Made by a program: the position numbers and the translations under genes
Notes under the pieces: generated by a model
Seen by the model: the letters and a program-made list of their open reading frames with translations, nothing else
Databases searched by the model: none
What the model was told of the DNA's origin: nothing
In this document: positions 4,829 through 5,502 of the stretch, in pieces
Position numbering within the stretch: position 1 is the stretch's first letter
How the letters are laid out: every line of letters starts with the position of its first letter
Origin: Desulfobacterales bacterium
GTDB taxonomy: Bacteria > Desulfobacterota > Desulfobulbia > Desulfobulbales > BM004
NCBI GenBank assembly: GCA_012974315.1
Contig: JAAXQI010000155.1
Coordinates: 1-5,502 of the forward strand
Direction: 5' to 3'
Length of the DNA stretch: 5,502 bases

Positions 4829-5502
4829 ATGTTTACAGCAGAGAATTCAGGCGGGCATAAACGGACCATCAGAAACGTTTCCAAACCATCAAACCCATAC
4901 CGGGAAAAACCGTGCGAACGTACGCAATGGCTCCTGGACCCTGGGGCCATTCTCCTGGCAGCCGGTCTTGTTGCGGCATTTGCTCTTGTTCTTCTCTCTT
5001 TCATGTTTCCGGCAGATGCAGTCTCCAGGGTGCTGCCCCAGGCTGATTCCCCTGTAACTCCTTCCGGGGTCCGCGAGGGGAGTCTGCTCTTTAAAGATGT
5101 CAACTCAGGGCAGTATGTAGCAGCTCCGCAATTACACACCGATGTAAAAATCGAGATCACCGGCATGGTTGCCTTTGCCAGGGTCATCCAGGAATTTGAG
5201 AACCCGGGCGATGAATGGCTGGAAGGCGTATACGTCTTTCCTTTACCTGAAGATGCAGCGGTGAGTCATTTGACAATGGATGTGGGTGACCGGGTTATTG
5301 AGGGGGTCATTAAAGAAAGGGAAGAAGCGAAGAAAATCTATACAAAGGCAAAGAAAGAAGGCAAAAAGGCCTCCCTCCTGGAGCAGGAGCGGCCCAACAT
5401 CTTCATGATGTCAGTCGCCAACATAGGCCCCCATGAAACCATACGGGTTGAGCTGGAATACCAGCAGACTGTCCGGCTCGACAATGGGGTTTTCTCTTTA
5501 CG
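4829..5502 (+). CDS. Marine-type sortase target protein, VIT domain (partial, 3' end missing)
   Basis: The first 224 residues are present and the reading frame runs off the window. A polar, basic N-terminus of about 37 residues (with Cys29) precedes a hydrophobic segment at about 38-61, ending FMFPADA, which should act as a signal peptide or signal anchor. A linker follows, and then a VIT domain from about residue 95 to the edge. Its marks are VKIEITGMVAFARVIQEF (106-123), W130-LEGVYVFPLPEDAAV, IKEREEAKKIYTKAKKEGKKASL, and ERPNIF...VANIGP with the strand VELEYQQTV. These closely match the family of single dedicated sortase substrates of marine proteobacteria, which continue with a VWA domain and end in an LPXTG-like sorting signal; neither can be seen here. 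The divergent pdsRS operon supports this, and the sortase gene is expected next downstream. Start at 4829 is chosen for its GGGGG site; in-frame ATGs at 4727 and 4781 are less likely. Confidence 0.9.
   Translation, partial: MFTAENSGGHKRTIRNVSKPSNPYREKPCERTQWLLDPGAILLAAGLVAAFALVLLSFMFPADAVSRVLPQADSPVTPSGVREGSLLFKDVNSGQYVAAPQLHTDVKIEITGMVAFARVIQEFENPGDEWLEGVYVFPLPEDAAVSHLTMDVGDRVIEGVIKEREEAKKIYTKAKKEGKKASLLEQERPNIFMMSVANIGPHETIRVELEYQQTVRLDNGVFSL

Noticed and set aside
4801..5187. A 128-codon minus-strand open frame opposite the start of the substrate gene
   Set aside because: It overlaps the clearly coding VIT-domain frame, and its translation has no recognisable features.

Overview
The window most likely comes from the chromosome of a Gram-negative, probably marine, bacterium (Proteobacteria or Desulfobacterota). 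The main reason is a two-component pair and a VIT-domain protein that match the proteobacterial dedicated sortase (Pds) system, which is known mainly from marine Gram-negatives. I cannot name a genus from the sequence. I see no RNA gene, CRISPR array, insertion sequence or phage gene.

Layout: (1) 71-598, plus strand, a small membrane protein of DUF4395 type with a strong ribosome binding site, followed by a hairpin terminator at 622-656. (2) 666-1643, minus strand, convergent with the first gene, a secreted metallo-beta-lactamase-fold protein whose first canonical metal-binding His is replaced by Gly. (3) 1644-1789, a non-coding gap with a weak possible promoter for the second gene. (4) 1790-3940, minus strand, the sensor kinase PdsS, and 3943-4635, minus strand, its OmpR-type response regulator PdsR; only 2 nt separate the two genes. 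(5) 4636-4828, a divergent control region with a perfect 6-bp inverted repeat over the likely pdsR -10 box. (6) 4829 to the window end, plus strand, the start of the sortase substrate, with an N-terminal membrane segment and a VIT domain. Its VWA and C-terminal sorting-signal regions would lie beyond the edge.

How the genes fit together: in the known Pds system a dedicated class of sortase acts on essentially one substrate, a VIT/VWA protein, and the PdsS/PdsR pair is encoded beside it. Here PdsS would sense something in the periplasm and phosphorylate PdsR. PdsR probably acts on the divergent intergenic region, controlling the substrate gene and possibly its own operon; the regulatory target is inference. 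The sortase itself is not in the window and is expected downstream of the substrate gene. The most interesting point is that the large periplasmic part of PdsS appears to contain a CBM9/DOMON-like beta-sandwich, hinting at a carbohydrate or other small ligand as the signal. The DUF4395 and metallo-beta-lactamase genes have no evident link to the sortase system, although the latter lies downstream of pdsS on the same strand and could receive read-through transcription.
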